Assembly (NCBI GenBank): GCA_031310005.1
Contig: CM062388.1
Coordinates: forward strand, 372,001-436,000
DNA length: 64,000 nucleotides
Source of the DNA: Dactylellina haptotyla
Lineage: Eukaryota > Ascomycota > Orbiliomycetes > Orbiliales > Orbiliaceae
Direction: 5' to 3'
Both the position numbers and the translations under genes were made by a program. Positions 11,489-22,101 of the stretch are shown here, in pieces. Below the pieces are notes generated by a model. That model was not told the DNA's origin. It saw nothing but the letters and a program-made list of their open reading frames with translations, and did not search any database. Within the stretch, counting starts at the first letter, position 1, and each line of letters begins with the position of its first letter.

Positions 11489-13420
11489 ACGTACTTTCCC
11501 TTCCTTACCGATTCTTTTCTTCTACGTTACATAATATTTCATAACCGCTGGTTTTCGAACCCGAGTTAAAATATTTTAACTACATTTTCCTTCGCGTTTA
11601 CCGCTTTTTAACTTTATTTCCTTTAATGATATCCTTATGCCATAGCGTCATGATACTGATAGAATCATATCGTTTTTAAAAAATGCTTTCATGCCCCTTG
11701 TTTATATTGTCTTTTTGGGTTTATTTTCAGCCGTTGGAAGGATATTGGTACTGGTATATACTAATTTATTTACACGCATGAGCATAGCGATTTAGCCTTT
11801 TATTTTTTACAGCGTCCATGAGTTTCTTATCTACTTTTATTTATCTCGCAAAAAACTTGACCAATTCTCAAAATTTAGTAGTCACCTAACGAATTTCATT
11901 AACAGTTTAACAGTTTAACATAAAGCATGCCAAAAACCATAAATTTCCTGAGGTTCTTCGTTCCTGTTTTCACGCTGTCTGGTATTTCTTCTGGACTTTT
12001 TCTATCTTGGATTGTTTCTTCTGGATGCATTTTTTTATTCTGGAAACGCCCTCTGGATATGTCTCCAATTTTTCAACTTGGATTTCTCGCTGGGCTCAAA
12101 GAATCATGTCAATATCCCGGTTTGCTACTACGATTTACTAACATCATCTAATTTACTATGGGTTTGGGATACATTGCTCCATTGCTTTTATCGCGGTATT
12201 TTGTGTGCTACGTCAATGCGGATTCGCATATTTTCATTGGTGAATTTTATTTGCGACGATTCTTTATATTTAGCGATCTTTTCGGCTTACAATCCACCAA
12301 ACATAGCGAAGCGGTTTTTGTGCGTGTGCGATTTGCTGGTTTCTCATTTGACGCTATTATTTACGGCCCAATCGCGACTCTGCAGTGGTAGAAATAATCA
12401 AATACCTTTTCCTTTTTTTTGTCAAAGATACACAAATTCACATATATATTCCACAATAGAAGGGAAATACCGTACCAATTGAATAGAAGATAATCCATCA
12501 GCATTGCGATTTCAGTAAGATAAGGAAAGAGTAATTGCTTCGCTGAGCAGGTCTGGACATCCAGACATCTCCAAATCTTGCATAGAAACTCAAAAAAAAA
12601 TCCATAACCATGTAACCAGATCACCAGATAGACTTCTGCATGGAGAACCCCAGACGGTTTGCACCGGACTTCCCCACTGTGGGAAAAAAAGGGCTGGTGC
12701 ACAAGACAGCGCGCCTGCAGGCACCGACCGGACTCTCGCGTTTTCCGCGTAAGGGAAGGTTATTATGCAATATAACACGCAAAAAGGGATATTTATTTTT
12801 CTGCCACGTCATAAGAACAGACCGTGCTAGCACGGGTTTGTATTTCTCGCTCGCTCTCGGGGTTTGCTTCCTGCAAGCACGGGTTGGAAGCGGAGTGGAG
12901 GGGTGGGAATTATAGTGTGTTCTTTAGCTGGGTTTGATATTTTTCGACCTGGTAATATATCTTCAATGAAGCAGTGTATCTTCGATCGCTTTCGATATGG
13001 TTCCTCTGCATACTGCATATGTGGTCTTTTTTTTCGTGACTTGGTAGCAGAGGGCGAGGGAGCAGCTGTGGAGAAGGGAAAATAGGGAAAGTATGGAGTC
13101 GACGGCGGTGTGCCGATTCTCTCGTGTATGCATGTAGATGCCCTTGCCGTGCATTAAGAAGTTGGAAAGAGATCTAGGCTTACAGGGAGACATCCCAATT
13201 GGTCTTCGGTCGTACACCTGGCAGCGTTAAAGGAGTAAGCGTAATGTATTTCTTACAATGGGTGTTTGTATATCTAAGGCTATATATCCTCGGTTCCGCA
13301 GAGAGGCCTATCAAGATCCTAGGTCTAAATATTCTAGGCCTATCACTTTAGTTCCTTTTGTTTTCTTTCTAAAATTACTCAATTGCTTTTCGATCTTACT
13401 TAAGACATTTTCTCCCTGAA
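11489..13420. other. Intergenic region between convergent genes
   Basis: A/T-rich sequence that must hold the 3' ends of the large gene and of the maleylacetate reductase gene. The open frames at 11927-12482 are rich in Phe, Leu, Cys and Ile from A/T-rich codons and overlap one another, with no domain signal. I see no RNA gene and no repeat longer than a few bases. Confidence 0.5.
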
Positions 13421-14683
13421 TTAAATATCGGCTCTAGCTTCCTCGCCTACCACAGCGCGTCGAATAACCTCTCTGATTTCCTCCTTTTTGATCTCTCTCG
13501 GGTTATAGTACGGATTACTCGTGGCGATTTCAGCCGCTTTATCCACATCTTCCTCCTTCATACCGAAAGCCTTCAAGGCTCTTTTTACGCCGAGGCTATT
13601 TAGTAGCACGTTCAATCCCTTGACGGGGTCGCCATCACTCCCAGGTAGCGCATCAGCCAGTTTTGCTAACACGTCCTTCGGAATCGCCTTTGAGTTGTAC
13701 GCTAAGGCATGAGGTAAGACGATCGTGTGTGTTTCTGCATGAGGGAGGTTAAAGCTGCCGCCTAAAGTATGACAGAGCTTATGATGAAGAGCCATGCCAA
13801 CGGTGCCCAGACAAGAAGCGCACAGCCATGCTCCGTAGAGCGCTTTGGAACGTGTATCTGCGCTCGCAGGATCGCTGACGATCGTGGGGAGGCTCTCGGC
13901 GAGTGATTTGATTCCTTCGAGAGCTAGTAGAGTGGTGATTGGATTCGCCGTGGAGGAATACAATGCCTCGACTGTTATGAATTACGTTATGTTAGTAACC
14001 CGCTCGCCTTGTAAGTGTGATAGTCAACCGAGTTGCATGTTGTATTTTCCTTTTCGGCATATCGTATTTTGTGACGTAGCACGAAAACAAGAGAACAAGT
14101 CACCTTATACTATCTGTCCGCGGGTTTGCTCGTGGGAGCATACAAAGAAAAGGCGCTCCTTACCTGCATGTGCGACTGCATTCACACCGCTGGTAGCACT
14201 CAGTGCCGCGGGTAACGTCATTGTCAAATCAACATCATAGATAACGGTCCCCGGCAGGATTTTCGGATCACTCCGCGTCGTTTTCCTGCCGTCCTGCGTT
14301 TCTCCGAGGATGGGAGTCATTTCGCTGCCAGCGTATGTGGTCGGGATGCAGATATGTGGCAGACCCGTGCGGATGCTAATTGCTTTCCCTAAGCCGATGG
14401 TGGATCCTCCACCAATCGAAATAATGCTGTCGGAGTTTAAGGATTTGGAGAACTCGAGTGCCTTCTCAGTAATGTGCGTCGGCGTATGCATGGTCGCCTC
14501 TGAGAATGTGCCTGAGACGGCTGGTAGGAGAGAAGCGACATGTTTGGCCTGTGTGATCTGCTGTGGAGTGCAGAGGATTAGAGGTGCCTTTAGATTCTGC
14601 CGAGATAGCTCTGGGGCAAGTTTGGAGAGCGTGCCGGAGCCAAATATCACACGGGACGGGTTGGAGGTGTATGTGAAGTTCAT
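13421..14683 (-). CDS. Maleylacetate reductase (iron-type alcohol dehydrogenase family)
   Basis: Two exons, 14683-14164 and 13971-13421, are joined across a 192-base intron (GTAAGG donor, ACAG acceptor) to give 356 residues, the usual length. Family marks are the NAD-binding loop GGGSTIGLGKAIS, PTTYAGSEMTP, the junction-spanning segment VNAVAHAVEALYSS, and HHKLCHTLGGSFNLPHAETH. The enzyme reduces maleylacetate to 3-oxoadipate with NAD(P)H in the cytosol, the last step of hydroxyquinol and resorcinol breakdown, so it may serve the use of plant or lignin aromatics. The splice restores the conserved HAVEALY segment, which strongly supports the join. No hydroxyquinol dioxygenase or phenol hydroxylase gene lies beside it in this window. 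The family is sure; the exact substrate range is less so. Confidence 0.92.
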
Positions 14684-15217
14684 AATGAAGGTGATTGGAG
14701 GAAAAGTAAGAAGAAGACACGACTAAATTTAGGAAGATATGTTCAGGTCTATGCTATAAGTCTAATATCTGAAAGATAGCCAATCGAGAAGCTCATATTT
14801 AATCTGGGCAAAGGCCGAAGCAAATGCTGAAGTGAGACGTTGTGTTGACATGTCGTCGGCTCGGGCCGGACTGGCGAATCCATCGGCAATATGCTTCGGA
14901 TCGCGAAATACCACACGATAGTGTGTTGTGGCGATTGTATAAGTTTCTACATATAAAGTTGGTTATACTAAGTATTGAAGCTACTATTCATAGATTTGAG
15001 CGAGTAAAGGAGACTTGTATTGAGTATATTTTGGCTTAGCTGCTAGCGCTAGCGTTTGGTTTTGATATAGACATAAAACACAGCAAGTTGCTAACACTGT
15101 AAATCATTTATATACAAGCAACTCATATGATCATAACTGAGTAACTTCACATGCTACACGTATATACAAAGGGCAACAGTAGGTAATTATCCCAGAAAAA
15201 CTTATTTAACGAGCGAT
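14684..15217. other. Intergenic region
   Basis: The upstream region of the maleylacetate reductase gene and the 3' region of the rhamnogalacturonan lyase gene. It is A/T-rich, and I see no gene or notable repeat in it. Confidence 0.5.
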
Positions 15218-17149
15218 TTATAGGCATTGCGAGTAGTAATCGTTACTGTAGGTACAGGTGCTGCCGGAGCAGACTGTACACCCCGTGTATCCGATTCCAC
15301 CACACTATTTTATTGTTAGCATTGTCTATTACTTAAGGGTAAAGCAAGATATATGTACCTGTCCGTAGAGAGACTGGGTGCATCCGGAGCCTGAGCCTGT
15401 TGTGGTGGTCTTGGAAGATGTGGTAGTGGTCTTTGTCGAGGTCGTCGAGGTCGCGGAGGTTGTGGTGGTCTTCGTGGTAGTGGTAGTAGTTCCGCCAGTG
15501 CTTCCGGGTCCCTGGAGCTCGACTGCATCGAAGATAAAGTTAGGGCTAAGGTAGTCCGTGCCATCGGATCCAGATGCGACACCAATTGTGAGAGTGTTGG
15601 TTCCAGAGACAAAGGCCGAGGCTGGAACAGTCCAGGTATATTGTTCTCCGTATCCGCGGTATGCACCTCTAGTAACACCTCGAGAATCAATCTTGACTGG
15701 AGCAGCTGGGACTGTGCCAGTCCAGCTGTTGATCGTAACACTTGGGCGAGCACCGGCGAAAGACAGGGTGGTACCGATCTTAAGGGTCATTTGGACAAGC
15801 TGGCTGGAAGTAAGACTGAACTTAACGATAGCACTACCGCCAATGCTCTTCCAGATGGCCATGGGGAATGCACTAGCGGAAGAAGAACCGACGGTGTAGG
15901 TACCTCCCCAAGAAGACATTCTGGAGTCAGATGGATGCATTCGCAAGAAGTTATTTCCGTTCTTGAATTCGAAGGGCTGGCCATCGAAGTTTCCAACTCT
16001 GAAGATGACTGATGGGTTGGCCTCTGTGGAGGCGATGCTCTTGCTTGTGGTGCCACCGGCGGAAACGGAGACGCTAGTGCTTGCAACTTCTAGCTCACCC
16101 TTGTAGAGTTTCATGGTGTAGGTTCCTGGCTTCATGTATGGCGAAGTGAAAGATCCAGTCGATTTAATCCAATATTGGTTATCGTTATTGTACCAGTGGA
16201 CAACTCCTTCGAATCCGCTAGGGATACCGCTGACGGTACCACTGACTCGGCCACGGCCACTCTGGGCGACATAACCGCTAATTGAAAGGGAGCTGAAGAA
16301 TGAGGTATCAATGCTCGAAGATGGCGTAGAGCCAGTGTTGAATGTCATTGCGTATGGCCCCTTAAGTCCCATTCTCCAGGCCTCAGTTCGAACGTGTCCA
16401 GAGTTCATGTACCAGTAAAGTTCTTGTACGTCACCTCCTTGGTTGTTGATATCTCTCATGAAAGGACCGCCAGAGGAGGTCTCATAAGCTTGAGGTGGGA
16501 TGATCATCCAGATGCCAACATTGCTACCCTTGACACCGTGAACGTTGTCCTCGATAAACCTGTCGCTGGAGTAGAACTTGGATCTGGTCTGTCCGCTAAC
16601 AAGATAAACATCGCTACCTTCGATAGCTGTACCGCCTTGGATGTCGGCGCTGGGGTTGTGAACACCGGTGGGAAGAATGCTCTTCTTCAATCTAGCAATG
16701 AATCTAAGTTCGCCAGGGCTCACTTCGCCTGTGATGTAAGTGCCCATGTAGATTGTTGGATCACCACTCTTAGAAACGAGATACTGTGTAACTGGGTTAC
16801 CACTCGATTGTATGGTGATTTTCACATAGCCGCTAACGAGACCACCGCTGACGCTTGATGAGCCAAGGCCGGAATTGATGTGCGTGTTTTTGGCGCTATC
16901 CTGGTACTCGACGCCGTTGTACTTCAAACTAACGATATCACCTGTAGAGCTGGAAAGAAGAAAAAATGTTAAATTATTGCACATGATGGCGAAATAGCGC
17001 TCATACTCTGGTGTTACTCACGTGCTTACAGAGTAGACGAGGCCACCGCCAGTGTCAACTACGTAGTTGCTACCCGAAGTCGTGATTCCAAAGGCCGCGA
17101 ACGAGACTCGGACAAAGGCAGCCCAAACTAATGGCTTGGAGAAATGCAT
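15218..17149 (-). CDS. Rhamnogalacturonan lyase (PL4) with C-terminal CBM1
   Basis: Three exons, 17149-17022, 16949-15359 and 15304-15218, encode 601 residues. Both introns (72 and 54 bases) have GT-AG ends and the phases close. Residues 1-19 ([19 protein letters not shown]) form a signal peptide. The PL4 catalytic domain follows, with [39 protein letters not shown] and the [17 protein letters not shown] region typical of the family, then a fibronectin-type-III-like and a beta-sandwich module. A Thr/Ser-rich linker leads to a CBM1 ([11 protein letters not shown] through YYSQCL, six Cys, residues 566-601). The secreted enzyme cuts rhamnogalacturonan I by beta-elimination; the CBM1 should anchor it to cellulose. 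Stopping at the second intron would lose most of the CBM1. Confidence 0.93.
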
Positions 17150-17244
17150 CTTGTTTTAAGTTGGAAGTTTCAGGCGCTCGTATGAAAGGTGAGGTTCCTG
17201 TCAGTACCTAGGGAGATCCGACAGAAAGGGAACCTCCAGTTAAA

Positions 17245-17250
17245 TTTATA
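17245..17250 (-). promoter_or_regulatory. TATA box of the PL4 gene
   Basis: On the minus strand the sequence reads TATAAATTTA, about 95 bases upstream of the PL4 start codon. The position and form fit a TATA element of an inducible fungal hydrolase gene. This is inferred from motif and spacing only. Confidence 0.4.
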
Positions 17251-20200
17251 TTCTTCGCTTCTGCGACCCCTTTACCATGGTCCATGGAAATTTCTCCGCT
17301 TTGATCTTTAAAATAAACTTCTCGCCATACGAATAGTTTTAGAGACCTGGAGAAATAGCATTGGCGCCCGCCGGGAGATTATCCTATCCAGGCATAGGAT
17401 CGCGGACCCTGGCTGCATCGTATATCGATAGACTCAAAAAGATCTATGAGCGCTTTCCTCACGGGTCTGCCATCCGATTAAAATAGGCAAGGCGGTTTGC
17501 AAAAGGTAAGTAAAGATCGGCTTTGCGGCAGTCCGGCACAAAACGGCAATAGCAAGTCATCTTTTAATATTTCAATCGGCGCAAGGGATGCTTATTCTTT
17601 CGGTTGTTGGCTTGACTCTAGGCGAATGTGATAGGTATGATGGGCTTGAACACGCTGCGCTGGGATCAACTGGTACGCGAGCTTCGGTTACGCCAAGCCG
17701 GGAAGGAACAGTGTTCCTGCCGTTAGCCCCTGGCGCAATGATGTCCAAAACATCAACCATGCCGGGGAACCCCCGCTGCGACATTTGCCTCTTCACAAGC
17801 GATGATGTGTTGGGATGGAAAAACTCCACCATTCAGCAAAGAGGGAAGTCGAAGAAATACGGAGATGACAAGGGATAGCAATACTCATACGTTCATCAAA
17901 ATACCCTTCCTCGGGGTATAGAGGTATACTTTGAGAGGCATCAAAAACTCGAAATTCTATCTCATAGTTTAGTGATATCCTGATAGTTTACGTCAGACGA
18001 TGGCGGTCGGGCGGTCCACTACTCCTAAGTTCCGTGATTCTCGAAAAGGATTGAAATCTCTTCATGGACAGATGGCTTGCGTGCGTGTGGGATATAGGCA
18101 AGGTGGATCCTGGTGCGGAGCTGTGCCTCCGAAAGTGGGTTTGGGCATAGCGTTACCGTGGTTCAGAATATATATTTCCGTAAGTCTCGCCTGAATATAC
18201 TTACCTATAAAACAAAGTATGAAGCTCCATGGTACGCCTATGAAAACTAGATGTTCTTGGATTCCCGAGAACAAAGCCGTTGAGCCTCTGAAATGAATGA
18301 AGGGATCATAGACACCGAGATCGGGAATGACATAAACCGCATCGAGATCCGAAGGTATTCATTTAGGCTGCGTGGTTTTGTTTTTTCTGGGGCGCCAAGG
18401 GACGCGGGCAATGTCAGTGGTGCAATCTCGAAGCGCCACACTTCCTACAGTCTGCACGTTATCCATGGGAAAAAGACAGTATAACCAACTTGGAGTTCAG
18501 GCAATATAGAGATTACGTATTGCGAGAGCTAGTTATTCCGTCTAGGTGAAGGCAGTTAACGCATCTATCTTGTCTTAGTTGTCGTTGCGTAAAAATGCTG
18601 TCGTTCGGCTTCCACTGAATAAGTTCTAGCACTCTAGTCGCGATCGTTCAATTCCTGTGGATTAAATAAGAGATGTCAGTATTTAACGACTCACTTTGTT
18701 TTCTGTAGGTACGGCACGGAGGCTCCTTTGTACTTAAATCTCTAATATGAAAATATGTTCATAAATATTCGCAATGTCCTGGCTAATGCCTAACAAGGTG
18801 TTCGCATCGTAGTTTGTGCCGTCTCTCGACATGAAGACAAATTAACTTATGTCATAATTAGATAAAACATGAAGATCTCGTAAGACTATACTCATACTCT
18901 AAAGCTCTTCCTGATATCCAGACCATGGTTTTTGTACTGCCGCATAACTCGAGATGAGAAGATCGGCGGTGACACAAGCACCCTTGTCGATTTCAACACA
19001 AAAAATACAACATTACACCATTTCACACGAGTACTGCGTAAGGCACAGGGCTTTGTTGTCAACTTGGCATCCTAAATATAAGAGTCTGCTGAAGAGACTA
19101 GGTAACTTATCTTAGAACGATAAGACGCTCTTAGGTGTTGAAGCGGCGTGTAGATTACCTGCTTTGACTAAAATCGGTATTACAAGATAAAATTATAATC
19201 CTAAACATATTTAGACATCACAGAGCTACAAGTCTGACGATCGGGTCAAATAAGTGAGATATCGCAATCGGGGATTTCGTATTTGTACTGTTGTTCGGAC
19301 TGAACTAAGATAATCAAGCCTGGAGCTAAGTTCACGTTCACCTGTCGGTACGGTTCAACGCATTCCCCGTCCACGTCACTCCGCGCCTGCAGAAACAGCC
19401 GACATGACATACTGTTATGACTCTGGTTCTAACGAATTGTACAAGTCAATTATTCGTCGGAGAATTTCTGAAACTTGTTTGACGAGCTCTGTATTTTGAG
19501 GCTCGGAAGAGCTTAAATGGTACAATGGCTCGCTAGCGGAATGCCAGATACGCTCAAAATTACAGTGAATTGTCGTTAGGAATTTGACAACGCAAAAGAC
19601 ACGGCCAGATAGTCCGGTTTCTAAATGTGGGGGTATGCAGTACCCCAGTGCGGGCCACGGCCAGCTAGCGATGCATTAGAGCGGTGACGTTAATTGGAGA
19701 TCAGGGGCTTGCCGAAGTCGGAAATAGGTACCGGCCGGCTCTGTGTAACAGCTTGGATATAAAATTCGCGATTTTGAGGTACCGAAGAGAGAGAAAGGGG
19801 TTGGCAGCTATAGGTATATATACCTGGCTTGAGAATGTCTCTGGGCCAGTTTGTCATTTTCGTTTCAACAGCTAAAGAAAATTGGGGTACCAGACGCCTG
19901 TATTGCTTAAATGCGACCTTCAATTGTTTGAAAACCGGAAGTTCGGCCAATCTTTCATCGCGTCTTGTTTCTTACTTTTATCTACACTTAGGGAGTGCTT
20001 GGCTTTGTATCCACTAAATTACTCCTGAGAAAGGCTCTGAACAGAACTAATTGGAAGATATTGTTGAGATTTGGATTCCGCCATTTCTTGGTTATCATAG
20101 CGTTACGTATATTTATTTCTTCCAAAATTCAGTCTCGTAGGTGTTTTCGACTTCGTGTACCTCTCTAGCAAATACTCGCAGTCCGACCTTAGCATCTTCA

Positions 20201-20269
20201 TTAAATTTTCAATTCAAATATCCCTCCAAGATCATTCCGAGACTACATAATTTCCTAAATCCTCTTTAG
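17251..20269. other. Gene-poor region between PL4 and the tandem paralogues
   Basis: About three kilobases with no supportable gene. Short open frames (17572-17878 on both strands, 18000-18484, 19684-20017) overlap on opposite strands and have no recognisable features. The left part should hold the PL4 promoter. I see no terminal repeats, target-site duplications or transposase fragments. Confidence 0.45.
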
Positions 20270-20512
20270 AGTAAAAGACACGTAAAAATTGATAATGATT
20301 GGCATTACATAGATTTGAGTCACGCAGAACTTACGGCCCGACGGCCTGCCCATGACTACCTTCAGGGTCACCTAAGAGGAGAAGTTGGTGGTGGTTTTGG
20401 TGCGAATTCTACTACAGTTGGTGGTATTTTCTACGAAGACCTGGCATATTTTCGATATCAAGTTGCGAGAGGTGACCGATCTCATTCTCCTTCTCAAATA
20501 TCGGATATCAGT

Positions 20513-21487
20513 ATGAGTTCATCAGGTAGTGGGACTTCTCTGGGGAGCGATCCCAATCCCGAAGAAAAAAAGCTGTGGGCAGTTGATGAAACCCCTCCGC
20601 GGGACTATGCAGCTGAGTATGATGCCTGCGCCGCAAAGGGAGCCAGTCTCATTGCCGCCTACGAGGCTGCTGCGAACGCGGATGCTCCAGATGTCGACCC
20701 AGATCCGGTGCTGTTGTCTGCACCATCTAGTGATTATCTACTCGAGGTACAAACTGATGCATCGGAGGTTGCTACAAATACCGAGCGACTCACAACTAAA
20801 AATAATGGCATGAAGAAAATTCTGGAACAGAACTACTTCGATCGACATCCCAATATAGATGTTGAAAAACTGCCGCCTGAGATGCAGGTTTTAGCGACGG
20901 ACTACCGTCATTTCTCAATCAACAACCCAAACAATCCGCATGCGGAGGTTTCGGACCGCCCCTACGTCGGCTGGGTCTCGCAGAGAGATAAAACTATCGT
21001 TTGGGCTCGAAGGTATAAGGACCAAGATCGAGCAGAAAACAAAGTGTATCCATCAAACATCACCTTCGCGGTGTGGGCTCATATAGCAACGCATCGTTGG
21101 GATATCGCAACTGAGCCCCTCGAAGTTCACGATCTCGAATACATTGCTATGAATGATGTTATCAACCCTAAGACTTCTGCCGTATGCCGGCAGGTCTACA
21201 AGAATGAAGGCATAAACCTGAACAATGATGTCGAAACCAGAGATGGATTATATCTCTATCCAGGGAGTAGGGACTGGGGAGCATTCGCAGGGACGCCCAA
21301 CGCAGGTTCAATATGGCGTATGGTGGCAGACCATCATAATGCGTTTCAGAATAAGAAACCTATCAAAGTCATGGTTAAATTTAGACCTTATAGGTTCAAT
21401 ATAGAGGAAACAGGTTATTCACGCTTGGTGGACAGAAACGACGATATGCTCAAAGGAACTTGGTTTATTGGAGTAACGATGGGATGA
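20513..21487 (+). CDS. Unknown-domain protein, single-copy member of a tandem pair
   Basis: From the first ATG in frame this is 324 residues. The frame stays open back to 20270 but contains no earlier ATG, so an upstream exon may add residues. The region before the ATG (EDLAYFRYQVARGD) could be coding. Residues about 106-306 share an unrecognised domain with both halves of the next gene. Common points are a TIVWARRYK strand, FAVWAHIATHRW, the block DLEYIAMNDVINPKTS, and SIWRMVADHHNAF followed by IKVMVKF. An Asp/Ala/Ser-rich linker lies before the domain. No signal peptide, membrane helix or catalytic motif is visible. It sits 0.6 kb upstream of its relative on the same strand, as expected of a tandem duplication. 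I do not know a function. Confidence 0.7.
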   Translation: MSSSGSGTSLGSDPNPEEKKLWAVDETPPRDYAAEYDACAAKGASLIAAYEAAANADAPDVDPDPVLLSAPSSDYLLEVQTDASEVATNTERLTTKNNGMKKILEQNYFDRHPNIDVEKLPPEMQVLATDYRHFSINNPNNPHAEVSDRPYVGWVSQRDKTIVWARRYKDQDRAENKVYPSNITFAVWAHIATHRWDIATEPLEVHDLEYIAMNDVINPKTSAVCRQVYKNEGINLNNDVETRDGLYLYPGSRDWGAFAGTPNAGSIWRMVADHHNAFQNKKPIKVMVKFRPYRFNIEETGYSRLVDRNDDMLKGTWFIGVTMG

Positions 21488-22101
21488 AGCTCGCTGTAGG
21501 ATAGAAATTTGATTTTTGACAACCATAGATTTGCTTACAGAGTGATTTCGAGAGCTTCAAAATTGAAAAAGTACTACTGTTGGTTCTTTCCAAGGCTCTG
21601 CTACACTTTAAAAATCTTCACCGTGTTTCCAACTGCCAAAATGTTGGTGGTGACTCCACGTGCCCGAATGATTTAGCAATCAGATACGTATTTGCCACAA
21701 ACATAATTGAAGAATAGTATATCTGCGCAACTAACAATAGACAGCCTAATTCACTTATCAAACGAGATAGCAAAGGCGTAATGTTGTGTTCCAGGTCTGG
21801 GTCTGCATTGCAGACAAAGGGGGTAAAACCGGCCTAGAATGTGTATAGTATTAACTTGAAGAACAAGTAATGCTATTTCCCTCCGTTTGCTCCATATTAA
21901 AGTAGTAGTTCCAAACCACCAATCGTCAAAAGTCTCCCATATCCGACAAATATATTCTTCCAAACATCATTGCCGATTCAATATAATTGCTGGCCTTGCA
22001 AATAGAGAGTAAGGCATATATTTTATGATCTACGAGTTCACAGTTTCCAAAAACTTGATTTAGGAATATTTCCATTCGGAATAAGCGGGAACTCACCAAA
22101 T
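21488..22101. other. Intergenic region between the tandem paralogues
   Basis: About 600 A/T-rich bases that must hold the 3' end of the first paralogue and the promoter of the second. No gene is seen. Confidence 0.5.

Noticed and set aside
12012-12482. A 156-codon plus-strand frame rich in Phe, Leu and Cys
   Set aside because: A/T-rich sequence produces such hydrophobic frames by chance; three overlapping frames are open here and none shows a clear membrane-protein pattern.
15316-15753. A Pro/Arg-rich minus-strand frame within the PL4 linker region
   Set aside because: It is the Thr-rich CBM1 linker read in a shifted frame; the same effect gives the Arg/Pro frame at 61451-61864 in the pectate lyase gene.
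17251-20269. Possible transposon remnant in the gene-poor stretch
   Set aside because: No terminal repeats, target-site duplication, long open frame or strong C-to-T (RIP-like) bias that I could see.
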